Notes: generated by a model not told the origin, from the sequence alone. A stretch of DNA of 64,000 nt from Streptomyces gelaticus (GCF_014649535.1 NZ_BMTF01000030.1:18653-82652); one strand, 5' to 3'. Shown: positions 8,771-17,433, counted from the stretch's first letter. A program made the numbers and translations.

Positions 8771-9441
8771 GTGAGTGCCGCAGCCGGGGCCGTCACCGAA
8801 GCCCTGCATGAACTGCACACGCGGTTCACCGGGCTGCGGGACGGCCGACCGGCCGACTACATCCCGCAGTTGACGCGGATCGACCCGGACGCGTTCGGGC
8901 CGGTATCTCGGTGCGTGGGCGTGCGGCGCTCGGCGCCCTGTCGGAGCGGTTCGGCCTGCATCTGATGCAGAATCCGGCACTGGCCGGCTCCACCGTCACC
9001 CTCGTCGCGACGGCAGACACCGTGCCCGTCGCCGGGGTCGCGCCACCGGACCGTGCCCCGAGCGAACGGGTCGCGGTCTTGGCCGCCCAGGGTGCCATCG
9101 ACTTCACGGCGGTCGAGCGGGTGCTGTACGCGTTGGACGAGTCGCGCCCTCGGGAGACGGGAACGGTCGTGCTGGACCTGCGGCAGGTGACCGGAATCGG
9201 CTGGGTGGCCCAGCCGCTGCTGAGCAGCGGGCTCGGCCGGATCGCGGCGGACGGGGTGCGTACCGCCGTGGCCGACCCCGGGCACCCGCTCGCCCCGCCC
9301 GGCCCCGGAGAGCCGGGCGGACCGGCGGCTGTGCGGCGTTTCGCCACCCGCGAGGAGGCCGTGGCGCTGGTGTACGAGCGGCACGGCCCGCTGAGCAGCG
9401 CGGCCCGCGCCGTCACGCCGCCGGCCGGGAGGGCTGCGTGA
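8771..9441 (+). pseudogene. Glutaminase-STAS fusion gene with its catalytic core deleted
   Basis: From GTG 8771 the first 43 codons (frame 2) read as the beginning of a bacterial glutaminase: TEALHELHTRF, DGRPADYIPQL, DPDAFG. At about 8898 homology jumps to another frame (frame 1), where GISVRG...LSERFGLHLM matches the very end of the glutaminase domain, followed by a STAS domain (VAVLAAQGAIDF... VVLDLRQVTGIGW). Some 240 residues, including the active-site SxxK serine, are missing, together with a frame change. Glutaminase-STAS fusions are known in actinobacteria. The 8911-9441 portion remains open and could make a free 176-residue STAS protein from GTG 8911, but no ribosome site supports it. 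Confidence 0.75.
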
Positions 9442-9444
9442 CGG

Positions 9445-9460
9445 GGACCGATACCGGTCC
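9445..9460. terminator. Small hairpin between convergent genes
   Basis: Perfect arms GGACCG (9445-9450) and CGGTCC (9455-9460) with a four-base ATAC loop, between the end of the STAS frame and the end of the endonuclease gene. It could serve as a weak bidirectional terminator. Confidence 0.4.
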
Positions 9461-9504
9461 GGCGGATGTCCGCAGACCGTCCGGTGCGGTTCTCCGGATC
9501 GGGC

Positions 9505-10329
9505 CTACCAGATGGACTCGACCCACTCGGGGTGGTCGATGAACGGGTTCCGGTTGTGCTGGTACTGGTCGAATATGACGTCGTTGCGCCGCTTCTCGAA
9601 GGCGTCCGGCGGGTCCTCCTGGCTCCACGCCTTCAGCACCGACAGACGGCCGATGTACGGGGCGGAGCCGTTGTTGACCTCGTCGTTGGGCTCCAGGTCG
9701 GGGAAGGAGTCGTCGCCCTCGTAGCGCACCGCCATGTAGAGCAGCATGCGGGCGACATCGCCCTTGACCGCGTCGCGCGGCTCGAAGGAGTCGCTGTCGG
9801 TGTAGTTGCCCGGCGCGCCGCTGACCGCGCTGCCGCCGTTGTCGAAGTCCTTGTTGCCGCGGATCGAGTTGACGGTCACGTCCTCCGGGCGCAGGTGGTG
9901 GATGTCGGTGCCGGGGCCGGTCGCGGTGCCGAAGTCGCCGTGGGACTTGGCCCAGACGTGCTCGCGGTTCCAGTCCCCGACCGACCCGCCGTTGGAGTTC
10001 TTGGACTGGGAACGGCCGGTGTAGAGGAGGATCACGTTCGAGCTGTTGGCCGGGTCCTCGTCGGTGTCCTTGAGGGCGTTCCAGACCTGGCTGTACGAGA
10101 GCTTCGTCTGGACCTCGATGATGTCGTGCAGGGCGCTCTTCAGCTGGGTGCCGGACTTGCCGAGCGCGTCCTGGTAGTACGTGTCGTCGAGTACCCGCAG
10201 CGGTGTCGCGGTGGTGGGCGTGTCCTGGGGCGTGGCGGCCGGTGCGGCGGCGGCCGTGCCGCCGAGCACCGCGAAGGCGGCAAGGGTCGCCAGCAGCGGG
10301 CGCCGGTGGCGAAGGTGACGACGGGACAT
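9505..10329 (-). CDS. Secreted endonuclease I family nuclease
   Basis: A 274-residue extracellular nuclease of the NucM/endonuclease I (beta-beta-alpha metal) family, cutting DNA or RNA non-specifically. ATG at 10329 gives a signal peptide: basic MSRRHLRHRR, a hydrophobic core (LLATLAAFAVLGG) and an AAAAPA cleavage region. The catalytic segment NREHVWAKSHGDFG, the DIHHLRPED motif and the downstream metal-binding RGNKDFDNGG are intact. The ribosome site GAGAGGA precedes the start. It stands alone; a role in nutrient scavenging or in clearing DNA from lysed mycelium is inferred from the family. Confidence 0.88.
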   Translation of the reverse strand: MSRRHLRHRRPLLATLAAFAVLGGTAAAAPAATPQDTPTTATPLRVLDDTYYQDALGKSGTQLKSALHDIIEVQTKLSYSQVWNALKDTDEDPANSSNVILLYTGRSQSKNSNGGSVGDWNREHVWAKSHGDFGTATGPGTDIHHLRPEDVTVNSIRGNKDFDNGGSAVSGAPGNYTDSDSFEPRDAVKGDVARMLLYMAVRYEGDDSFPDLEPNDEVNNGSAPYIGRLSVLKAWSQEDPPDAFEKRRNDVIFDQYQHNRNPFIDHPEWVESIW

Positions 10330-10579
10330 GTGGGGTGTCCTCTCCGGAAAAGCGTGCGCCACGACACCGTCACAAGGTGGGGGTCGGCGCCGCGGCGGTC
10401 GTGTGGTACGTGGTAGCCGGGAGCTTTCCACACGCACCGTGACCATGGTGTGAACAGCGTGTACCTATCATGTGCAGGTCAAGTGACGGCTTGATCGTGG
10501 CCCCGGGAGCGGATCGCCGGGCCTCGGATGCGGCGCGCCGGGCAGGGGGTGAGAATGACCGAAAGGACGAGGAGGCGGC

Positions 10580-10780
10580 ATGAGCGACGAGCCCGAATCC
10601 GTATCCGCATCTCGGGGAGTGACTCCCGACAGCCTCTTGCACACCGGTGGCAGCGACAATCCGTCGGCAGAGGACCTGGTGCTCGCCTCCGGGCGGGACC
10701 TGACTCCGAAGAATCTCCAATGGGCGGAGCGCAGGCTCGCCCGGGAGGGCCGGTCGGCGATCGACAAGGCGTTGCCCTAG
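10580..10780 (+). CDS. Small conserved hypothetical protein
   Basis: A 66-residue acidic, soluble protein beginning MSDEPESVSAS with a C-terminal helix, LTPKNLQWAERRLAREG. The ATG has a good site (GAGGAGGCGGC) directly upstream, and codon use is typical of the neighbours. Similar short proteins occur in other Streptomyces with no known role. It ends 79 bases before the methyltransferase gene. Confidence 0.7.
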   Translation: MSDEPESVSASRGVTPDSLLHTGGSDNPSAEDLVLASGRDLTPKNLQWAERRLAREGRSAIDKALP

Positions 10781-10844
10781 CGGTACGCAGCGGCCCGGTG
10801 GCCCGGCGTGCGGGGAGTGTGCGGGCGGCTCCCCGCGGCTCGGC

Positions 10845-10850
10845 TAGCCT
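10845..10850 (+). promoter_or_regulatory. Candidate -10 box for a leaderless transcript
   Basis: TAGCCT ends 10 bases before the ATG at 10860, and there is no Shine-Dalgarno sequence between. This spacing would place the transcript start at or next to the start codon, so the methyltransferase mRNA may be leaderless. No clear -35 element was seen. Confidence 0.45.
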
Positions 10851-10859
10851 GGGTGCACA

Positions 10860-12017
10860 ATGAACCGTTTGACGACGTCAGGGGCCGGGTTCGATCTCGC
10901 CCGCTACCCCGAGGACCCGCGCGACCCGTTCCGCGCCTGGGACGCTGCCGACGAGTACCTGCTGCGGCGGCTGGAAGGGGCCGACGGCGCGGATCCGGTC
11001 GATCTGTCGGGAGCCGTGGTCGTGGTGGGCGACCGCTGGGGCGCGCTGAGCACGGTGCTCGCCGCGCATCGCCCCGTACAGATCACCGACTCCTGCCTGG
11101 CGCAGCGCGCGACCCTGGCGAACCTCGACCGCAACGGGGTGGACACGGACGCGGTACGCCTGCTGTCCGCCAGGGACACGCCGCCGGACCGCATCGACGT
11201 CCTGCTGGTACGTGTACCGAAGAGCCTCGCGCTCCTGGAGGACCAGCTGCACCGGCTCGCCCCGGCCGTCCACCCGGACACCGTCGTCGTCGGCACCGGG
11301 ATGGTCAAGGAGATCCACACCTCCACCCTCAAGCTCTTCGAGCGGATCATCGGTCCGACCCGCACCTCGCTGGCCGTCAAGAAGGCCCGGCTCATCTTCT
11401 CCACCCCGGGCCCGGCGACGGCCCGCACGCCCAGCCCCTGGCCCTACCGATATGAGCTGCCCGAGGGGATCGGTCCGGTCTCCGGCCGCACCGTCATCAA
11501 CCATGCCGGGATCTTCTGCGCCGAGCGCCTCGACATCGGCACCCGGTTCTTCCTCGGCCACCTCCCCGAGCGCAGCGGACCCGACCGGGTCGTCGACCTC
11601 GGCTGCGGGAACGGCGTCGTCGGGCTGTCCGCGGCGCTCGCCAACCCCGAGGCGACGGTCACCTTCATCGACGAGTCGTACCAGGCGGTCGCCTCCGCGG
11701 AGGAGACCTTCCGGGCCAACACCGGCCCGGAAGCCGAGGCCCGGTTCCTGGTCGGCGACGGGCTGGCGGAACTGCCGCCCGCCAGTGTGGACCTGGTGCT
11801 CAACAACCCGCCGTTCCACTCCCACCAGGCCACCACCGACGCGACGGCCCGCGCCATGTTCCACGGGGCCCGCGCCGCACTGCGGCCCGGCGGAGAACTG
11901 TGGGTCGTCGGCAACCGGCACCTCGGGTACCACACCCGGCTCCGCCGTATCTTCGGCAACTGCGCCACGGTCGCCGGCGACCCGAAGTTCGTCGTGCTGC
12001 GCGCCGTCAAGCGCTGA
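10860..12017 (+). CDS. RlmG/RsmC-like rRNA (guanine-N2) methyltransferase
   Basis: A 385-residue class I SAM methyltransferase of the RsmC/RlmG group. The N-terminal half (about 1-190) is a degenerate methyltransferase-like domain, and the C-terminal half carries the SAM loop VVDLGCGNGVVGL and the base-binding motif NPPFH (residues 316-320) typical of exocyclic-amine guanine methylases. The total length matches E. coli RlmG (23S rRNA G1835). The domain order is right, but RlmG and RsmC cannot be separated with certainty by eye. Its start has no ribosome site; see the candidate leaderless promoter. It is a single-gene unit. Confidence 0.8.
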   Translation: MNRLTTSGAGFDLARYPEDPRDPFRAWDAADEYLLRRLEGADGADPVDLSGAVVVVGDRWGALSTVLAAHRPVQITDSCLAQRATLANLDRNGVDTDAVRLLSARDTPPDRIDVLLVRVPKSLALLEDQLHRLAPAVHPDTVVVGTGMVKEIHTSTLKLFERIIGPTRTSLAVKKARLIFSTPGPATARTPSPWPYRYELPEGIGPVSGRTVINHAGIFCAERLDIGTRFFLGHLPERSGPDRVVDLGCGNGVVGLSAALANPEATVTFIDESYQAVASAEETFRANTGPEAEARFLVGDGLAELPPASVDLVLNNPPFHSHQATTDATARAMFHGARAALRPGGELWVVGNRHLGYHTRLRRIFGNCATVAGDPKFVVLRAVKR

Positions 12018-12134
12018 CCCCGGCCGCGGCCCCTCCCGTCGGAACCGTTCCGGCCCTTCCGGATTCTTGCAACACGTTCTACTGTGTGCGCCGCCGCACA
12101 CGGACGACGCGACCGCGAGACTCCCGGAGGGGCC

Positions 12135-13313
12135 GTGCACCTCGAATACACGCCTGAACAGCAGCAGTTGCGGGCCGAGCTGCGCGGCTACTTCGCCGCA
12201 CTGGTCCCCGACGACGCGTACACGCGCTACGCCGCCCCCGCGGCCCAGAAGGCCTTCTACCGGGAGACGATCCGCCGCCTCGGCACCGACGGCTGGCTCG
12301 GTGTGGGCTGGCCCACCGAGTACGGCGGGCGCGGACTGTCCCCGATGGAACAGTTCATCTTCTTCGACGAGGCCGCACAGGCGGGCGTCCCACTGCCACT
12401 GATGGCTCTCAACACCGTCGGCCCGACGATCATGCGGTACGGCACCGACGAACAGAAGGCGTACTTCCTGCCGAAGATCCTCTCCGGCGAGATCGACTTC
12501 GCGATCGGATACAGCGAACCCGACGCGGGCACCGATCTCGCCGCCCTCAAGACCCGGGCCGTGCGCGACGGCGACGAGTACGTCATCGACGGGCAGAAGA
12601 TATGGACGACCAACGGCGACACCGCCGACTGGGTCTGGCTCGCCGTCCGCACCGACCCGGACGCGGCACCGCACAAGGGCATCACCATGCTGCTCGTCCC
12701 GACCACGGACCCCGGCTACTCCTGCACCCTGATCAACACCCTCGCCTCGCACGACACCACCGCCAGCTACTACGAGAACGTCCGTGTCCCCGTCTCCCGC
12801 CGTGTGGGCGACGAGAACAAGGGCTGGCGGCTCATCACCAACCAGCTCAACCACGAACGAGTCACCCTCGCCGCCCACGGCACCATGGCCATCCGCGCCC
12901 TCCACAACGTCCAGCGCTGGGCGGCGGACACCCGGCTCGCCGACGGCCGCCGCGTGATCGACCTCGGCTGGGTCCGCGCCCTGCTCGCCCGCACCCACAC
13001 CAGGCTCGACGCCATGAAACTCCTCAACTGGCAGATGGTGTCCGCAGTGCAGAACGCGACCCTCACCCCGCAGGACGCCTCGGCCGTCAAGGTCTACGGA
13101 TCCGAGGCGCGCCGCGACGCCTACGCCTGGCTGATGGAGGTCGTCGGCTCGGCGGGACCGCTCAAGGAAGGCTCGGCGGGCGCCGTGCTGCACGGCGAAC
13201 TCGAACGCGGCTACCGTTCCGCGGTCATCTTCACCTTCGGCGGCGGCAACAACGAGATCCAGCGGGAGATCATCTCCTGGATCGGCCTGGGGATGCCGCG
13301 CGTACGGCGGTGA
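12135..13313 (+). CDS. Acyl-CoA dehydrogenase
   Basis: A 392-residue flavoprotein introducing a double bond into an acyl-CoA. The family layout is clear: N-terminal helical domain, middle beta-domain with IGYSEPDAGTDLAALKTRA and WTTNGDTADW, and a C-terminal helical domain with HGELERGYRSAVIFTFGGGNNEIQREI. The GTG at 12135 follows GGAGG closely; an upstream ATG in frame would add 17 unrelated residues. It resembles the actinobacterial FadE proteins of lipid or steroid catabolism, but no pathway partner is next to it; acyl-CoA synthetase and nitronate monooxygenase-like genes lie 46 kb away. Confidence 0.85.
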   Translation: MHLEYTPEQQQLRAELRGYFAALVPDDAYTRYAAPAAQKAFYRETIRRLGTDGWLGVGWPTEYGGRGLSPMEQFIFFDEAAQAGVPLPLMALNTVGPTIMRYGTDEQKAYFLPKILSGEIDFAIGYSEPDAGTDLAALKTRAVRDGDEYVIDGQKIWTTNGDTADWVWLAVRTDPDAAPHKGITMLLVPTTDPGYSCTLINTLASHDTTASYYENVRVPVSRRVGDENKGWRLITNQLNHERVTLAAHGTMAIRALHNVQRWAADTRLADGRRVIDLGWVRALLARTHTRLDAMKLLNWQMVSAVQNATLTPQDASAVKVYGSEARRDAYAWLMEVVGSAGPLKEGSAGAVLHGELERGYRSAVIFTFGGGNNEIQREIISWIGLGMPRVRR

Positions 13314-13337
13314 GCGCGTCGCGACGACCGTCCCCGA

Positions 13338-13360
13338 CCGGCCCGTGGGCCTCGGGCCGG
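13338..13360 (+). terminator. Hairpin terminator after acyl-CoA dehydrogenase
   Basis: Arms CCGGCCCG (13338-13345) and CGGGCCGG (13353-13360) around a 7-base loop, 24 bases after the stop codon. No U-run follows. Confidence 0.55.
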
Positions 13361-13423
13361 CCGGAGGACGAGGGTGGTCGGGCACTGCGAGTGGTGCAGC
13401 AGGGCCTGGGCGACCCGTCGAGC
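13361..13423 (-). pseudogene. C-terminal remnant of a universal stress protein gene
   Basis: On the minus strand 21 codons read ARRVAQALLHHSQCPTTLVL, the signature of the very end of a UspA domain (compare VAHALLHHADCPVAVV in the intact gene at 30487). Nothing upstream in that frame continues the domain, and after the motif the frame runs into unrelated Arg-rich sequence without the usual prompt stop. It lies at the left edge of the dormancy island. The match is short, so chance resemblance remains possible. The rest of the 13314-13561 gap shows no gene. Confidence 0.4.
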
Positions 13424-13561
13424 CGGAACCCGGAGCCGTCGTACCGACGCAGGGCGTCGACAGTCATCAGGCATCCGGGCCGACTGGTCACCTCGGACGT
13501 GGCAGTCGGGGCCGTTGTCGCTTGTGGCCGTAGCGGATGCTGTGCCGTGCCCCGACCGGTG

Positions 13562-14482
13562 CTACCGATCGGCCGGAGTGATCCGGCGGCCCGTGAGGCT
13601 CGTGGGCCGGATCGAGACCCACATCGCCCGCTCCCCGCCCGCCCATGGCGTGGTGTGGGCGTGCCGGACGAGCTCGCGCACGGCGTCGGGGTCCGTCACG
13701 GTGCTCGCAGGGCCGACGGCGAGCACACTCCAGCCCTGGCTCAGGGCGTCGTCCACGTGGTCGACCTCGAAGGCGACCTCCTTGCCCGCAGCCGCCGCGG
13801 TCACGGAGCCGGGCGCCGTCCGGAAGACGATGGCCTCGTCGACGACGTCGTAGTTGACCGGGACGACCGCCGGGCGGCCGTCGGGCGCCGACACTGCGAC
13901 GCGCCCGACGCCGTGCGTGGAGAGAAGGACGCGGCACTCTTCCGGGCCGAGGTCCCGCAGCTGAGGATGCAGCAAGGCGTGTCCCCCGCCGGGCGGGAGG
14001 TCGATCCCGCCGCCGCGCAGAGCGGCGGCCGTGGTGCCCAGCGCGTCGGCCAGCCTGACGAGAGTCGCCAGGGTCGGATCCGCAGGCCGTTCCTCGAGGT
14101 AGGCGAGGTAGTTGGCCGACATCCGGGCGCGGCGGGCCGTTTCCTCCCGGCTGATCCCCAGCCTCCGGCGCTCGGCGGCCACACGCCGGCCGATGTCCCC
14201 GGGGTCGGCCGTCCCGCTCCGCGGGGCAGCCGGGGGCGTGGCCGCCGCCTCACTCGCGCCCGGCTGTGACCCGCGCGAGGATTCGGACCGTTCGTGTTGC
14301 ATGCGGCGGACGTGTGCGTCGGGCCCGGGGAAGACGAGCGTCACGTCGTCCGTGTCCGACCAGCGCACGTCGTAGGGGGGCGTTCCGTCCTCGTGGTGCA
14401 GACCGACGATCTCGCCGTCGCGTCTGGCGGCGCCGGTTGCCGGACTCTCGATGACGAGTCGGTCGCCGAGGTGAGCTCGCAT
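13562..14482 (-). CDS. DUF1918 - XRE helix-turn-helix - pyridoxamine-phosphate-oxidase-like fusion
   Basis: A 306-residue three-part protein. Residues 1-60 are a DUF1918 domain (MRAHLGDRLVIES... VRWSDTDDVTLVFPG). After a Pro/Ser-rich linker come about 60 residues of XRE-type HTH (IGRRVAAERRRLGISREETARRA... LATLVRLADALG), then from about residue 165 an FMN-binding split-barrel domain (GRVAVSAPDGRPAVVPVNYDVVDEAIVFRT). The ATG at 14482 has a strong site (GAGGAGAGGG). This combination is common in actinobacteria and often sits in DevR/OsdR-type regulons; it may be a redox- or flavin-responsive regulator, which is inference. It begins the island on the left. Confidence 0.85.
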   Translation of the reverse strand: MRAHLGDRLVIESPATGAARRDGEIVGLHHEDGTPPYDVRWSDTDDVTLVFPGPDAHVRRMQHERSESSRGSQPGASEAAATPPAAPRSGTADPGDIGRRVAAERRRLGISREETARRARMSANYLAYLEERPADPTLATLVRLADALGTTAAALRGGGIDLPPGGGHALLHPQLRDLGPEECRVLLSTHGVGRVAVSAPDGRPAVVPVNYDVVDEAIVFRTAPGSVTAAAAGKEVAFEVDHVDDALSQGWSVLAVGPASTVTDPDAVRELVRHAHTTPWAGGERAMWVSIRPTSLTGRRITPADR

Positions 14483-14864
14483 GATTGCCGCCCTCTCCTC
14501 AAAATGGTGCTGTATCCAACCTGCCACGCAGGACTCACCGCCGCATGGGCGAGAGCCGCGCGGACGCCGATGCGCGTTCCGTCCCCCTCCGAGAGCGGTT
14601 GGTCACGCCAGGCCCCCGGCTGCCGGCGGATTCCAGGGGACGTGGAGGCGAGCAGCCGGACCCGGGAGGCGTAGAACCGCTGGGCGGCCACCCGGCCGAC
14701 CCGGACCACGAGCGCCCGGCCGAACTCCGGTTTCCCGGCATACACCGCTCGGACCGCCTCTGCATCCAACTCGCCTGGCGCCGCCCACCGGGTGCTTCTC
14801 GCCGTGAGGCTACTACCGTGAAGAGATGACCCCGCCGCGCTACGCGGGTCATGACGGAGGCACC
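14483..14864. other. Intergenic region between divergent fusion protein and sensor kinase genes
   Basis: About 380 bases without a convincing gene. Open frames exist on both strands (for example the minus strand over 14500-14769) but show no family resemblance and no ribosome site. No good match to the GGRCCG-NN-CGGYCC palindrome found elsewhere in the island was seen here. Confidence 0.5.
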
Positions 14865-16616
14865 GTGGGCGACAACGGCGACAACGGCGACAACGGCGAC
14901 AACGGCGACAGGCGATCCGGCCGCTGCGGGGAGGCGCGCCGTCGGCTGGGTACGCTGCCGGGCGAACTCCAGGAACGTCTCGACGCCGTGATGCGGGGAC
15001 CGGCCGAGGCGGCCCTGCTGCTGGACGCGGTCATGTCGGTGGGCAGAGAGCTCGATCTGCCCCGGGTGCTGCGTCGGATCGTCGAGGCCGCGGTCGTCGT
15101 GGTCGATGCCGAGTACGGGGCCCTGGGAGTGGTCGGCGAGGGAACCCGGCTCGCAGAGTTCCTGCCGGTGGGCGTCACGGCGGAGCAGCGCGAGGCCATC
15201 GGCCCCCTGCCGGAGGGGCACGGTATTCTCGGCGAGCTGATCCGACACCCGGAGCCGTTGCGGCTGGTGGAACTCTCCGAGCATCCGTCGTCCTACGGGT
15301 TTCCGCCGAACCATCCCCCGATGCACTCGTTCCTGGGGGTTCCCATCCGGGTTCGTGACAAGGTGTTCGGCAATCTGTACCTGACGGAGAAGCGGGGCGG
15401 CCGGGTCTTCGACACCGAGGACGAAACCGTGCTGTCGACGCTCGCGGTGGCGGCGGGAGTGGCCATCGAGAACGCCCGTCTGTACGTGGAGACGCGCGAC
15501 CGCCAACGCTGGCAGGAAGCCAACAGCGAGATCGTCGCGGCCCTGCTGAGCGGGGTGGACGAGGCGCGCGTCCTGCGGATGATCGTTGATCACTCCTCGC
15601 ACATCCTCGCCGCGGATCTCGGTGTGCTGGCACTGCCCGCGGATGGCGATCGCCTTCGGGTGGCACAGGCCTCCGGGCTGGACGCCGGGACACATCGCGG
15701 TCTGGTCCTGCCGCGGGCGGGATCGTTCGCAGGTGCGGCCCTGGATGCGGGGGAGCCGATCACGAGCCTCGATGTCGAACACGATCCGAGGATCACCGAG
15801 GGCCCGCCGAGGTGGACGGGGCTCGGCCCCGCTGTCGCGGTTCCGATGGTCACGGGGGAGCGGACCCGGGGGGTGCTGCTGCTGGCCCGGGCCCGGGAGC
15901 ATCCAGCCTTCACCGATGCGGAGACCGCACCCCTGCTGCTGTTCGCCGGACAGGCGGCCCTTGCGCTGGAGCTCACCGAACGGCGCGAGTCCGCCGAGCA
16001 GATCGCCCTGCTGGAGGAACGCGACCGCATCGCCCGGGATCTGCACGACCTGGCCATTCAGAGGCTGTTCGCCACCGGGATGACACTGCAGAGCGTGGTA
16101 CGGCTCGTGGAACATCCGCAGGCGAGCGAGCGGCTGCTGCGTGCGGTGGACGATCTGGACGAGACCATCAAGATCATCCGGTCCACCATCTTCGGGCTCC
16201 GTGCCACCGGCTCGGGCCGGGCCGGCCAGGGACTGCGAGCGCGGACAGCGGCCACGGTCGAGCAGGCCTCCCGGACCCTGGGCTTTCAGCCGTCGCTGCG
16301 CATGGGAGGGCTGATCGACACGGATGTCCCCGCCGAGACCGCCGAACAGGTGATCGCGGTGCTCGGCGAGGCGCTGAGCAACGTAGCCCGCCACGCACGG
16401 GCGACGGCGGTGGACATCTCGCTGGTGGTGGGAAGGGGCGAGGTGAATCTGATCGTGTCCGACAACGGTGTGGGCATGCCCAGCCATGTCGGTTCCCGCA
16501 GCGGGCTCGACAACCTCGCACGGCGCGCCGAGAAACTCGGCGGCGGGATGAGCGTGGGGGAGTCCGCACAGGGCGGAACCAGGCTGAGCTGGTGGGTGCC
16601 GCTGCGACTCTCCTGA
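14865..16616 (+). CDS. osdK: DevS/OsdK-like sensor histidine kinase (GAF-GAF-HisKA_3-HATPase)
   Basis: A 583-residue cytoplasmic sensor kinase without membrane segments. GAF-1 (about 45-190) contains GFPPNHPPMHSFLGVP; H150 in it lies close to the haem-ligand position (H149) of M. tuberculosis DevS, so haem or another oxygen cofactor is plausible but not shown. GAF-2 spans about 210-370. The phospho-acceptor His is H394 in RDRIARDLHDLAIQRLF, and the ATPase has EALSNVARHARA and VSDNGVGMPS. GTG 14865 is preferred because GGAGG precedes it; ATG 14826, in frame, would add 13 residues with a poorer site. Its likely partner is the DevR-like regulator, encoded convergently 32 bases past its stop. Confidence 0.85.
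   Translation: MGDNGDNGDNGDNGDRRSGRCGEARRRLGTLPGELQERLDAVMRGPAEAALLLDAVMSVGRELDLPRVLRRIVEAAVVVVDAEYGALGVVGEGTRLAEFLPVGVTAEQREAIGPLPEGHGILGELIRHPEPLRLVELSEHPSSYGFPPNHPPMHSFLGVPIRVRDKVFGNLYLTEKRGGRVFDTEDETVLSTLAVAAGVAIENARLYVETRDRQRWQEANSEIVAALLSGVDEARVLRMIVDHSSHILAADLGVLALPADGDRLRVAQASGLDAGTHRGLVLPRAGSFAGAALDAGEPITSLDVEHDPRITEGPPRWTGLGPAVAVPMVTGERTRGVLLLARAREHPAFTDAETAPLLLFAGQAALALELTERRESAEQIALLEERDRIARDLHDLAIQRLFATGMTLQSVVRLVEHPQASERLLRAVDDLDETIKIIRSTIFGLRATGSGRAGQGLRARTAATVEQASRTLGFQPSLRMGGLIDTDVPAETAEQVIAVLGEALSNVARHARATAVDISLVVGRGEVNLIVSDNGVGMPSHVGSRSGLDNLARRAEKLGGGMSVGESAQGGTRLSWWVPLRLS
14868..14912 (+). repeat. Nine-base tandem repeat at the sensor kinase N-terminus
   Basis: GGCGACAAC is repeated four times perfectly (14868-14903), followed by one altered copy. 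It is in frame and encodes Gly-Asp-Asn repeats just after the likely start. Slippage would change the length of a disordered tail without a frameshift. Confidence 0.85.
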
Positions 16617-16648
16617 TGCCGCGCGGGGTGCCTGGCACAACCGTACGG

Positions 16649-17359
16649 TCAGATCCGATGGCGCCCGGCACCGGGCGGGGCGGCCTCGGTGGCGTGCGCG
16701 GCGATCACGGCCGCCTGGATGCGGCGCTCGACACCGAGCTTGGCCAGCAGACGGGAGATGTGGTTCTTGACCGTCTTCTCCGACAGGTAGAGGCGCTTGC
16801 CGATCTGGCTGTTGGTGAGTCCCTCGCCGATCAGCGCGAGGACGTCCTTCTCCCTCGCGGACAGCCCCGCCAGCGCGTCGTCCTCCTCGGAGCCGGTGCC
16901 GGATTCCTCCTCGCGCAGACTGCTCATCAGCCGTGCAGTCGTCGACGGGTCGAGGGTCGAGCGCCCGGAGGCCAGGGTGCGGACGGCGGTGACGAGGTCC
17001 GAGCCCTTGATCTCCTTCAGCACGTAGCCGGCCGCGCCGGCCATGATGGCATCGAGCAGTGCTTCGTCGTCGTCGAACGAGGTGAGCATCAGGCAGGCCA
17101 GGCCGGGCATCCGTGAGCGCAGCTCACGGCAGACCGTGATCCCGTCGCCGTCCGGCAGCCGCACATCGAGAATCGCCACATCGGGGCGGAGAGCCGGGCC
17201 GCGGGCCAGTGCGTGGTCGGCCGTGCCGGCGTCGCCGACGACTTCGATGTCGGGTTCCGAGTCGAGCAGATCCTGTACACCGCGCCTGACCACCTCGTGG
17301 TCGTCCAGCAGGAACACACGGATCGGTTTCTGCGCCGAGAACCCCGTGTCGTCGCTCAT
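16649..17359 (-). CDS. osdR: DevR/OsdR-like response regulator (NarL/LuxR type)
   Basis: A 236-residue two-component regulator. The receiver domain (about 13-130) has the acidic pair D19/D20 and the phospho-acceptor D65 in VAILDVRLPDGDG. The C-terminal LuxR-type HTH is LSAREKDVLALIGEGLTNSQIGKRLYLSEKTVKNHISRL, split here by its four helices. GGAGGGCCACC directly precedes ATG 17359. Pairing with the DevS-like kinase, and the surrounding USP and CBS genes, support the OsdR/DevR assignment: a master regulator of oxygen limitation and dormancy. A weak palindrome 75 bases upstream may allow autoregulation. Confidence 0.85.
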   Translation of the reverse strand: MSDDTGFSAQKPIRVFLLDDHEVVRRGVQDLLDSEPDIEVVGDAGTADHALARGPALRPDVAILDVRLPDGDGITVCRELRSRMPGLACLMLTSFDDDEALLDAIMAGAAGYVLKEIKGSDLVTAVRTLASGRSTLDPSTTARLMSSLREEESGTGSEEDDALAGLSAREKDVLALIGEGLTNSQIGKRLYLSEKTVKNHISRLLAKLGVERRIQAAVIAAHATEAAPPGAGRHRI

Positions 17360-17433
17360 GGTGGCCCTCCTCGGCTTCAGGGATTGCGCAGTCCCGCTCC
17401 GTCATCGTGAGCTCGTACCAGCGGAACACACCA

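Noticed and set aside
10878..13385. An 835-codon minus-strand open frame
   Set aside because: Antisense to the methyltransferase and acyl-CoA dehydrogenase genes, no family motif; a GC artefact.
14500..14769. Minus-strand frame upstream of the DUF1918 fusion as a gene
   Set aside because: No ribosome site, no domain, and it would need the fusion gene's promoter region.
14868..14912. GGCGACAAC repeat as a phase-variable frameshift switch
   Set aside because: The unit is nine bases, so slippage keeps the frame; it can change length but not switch the gene off.
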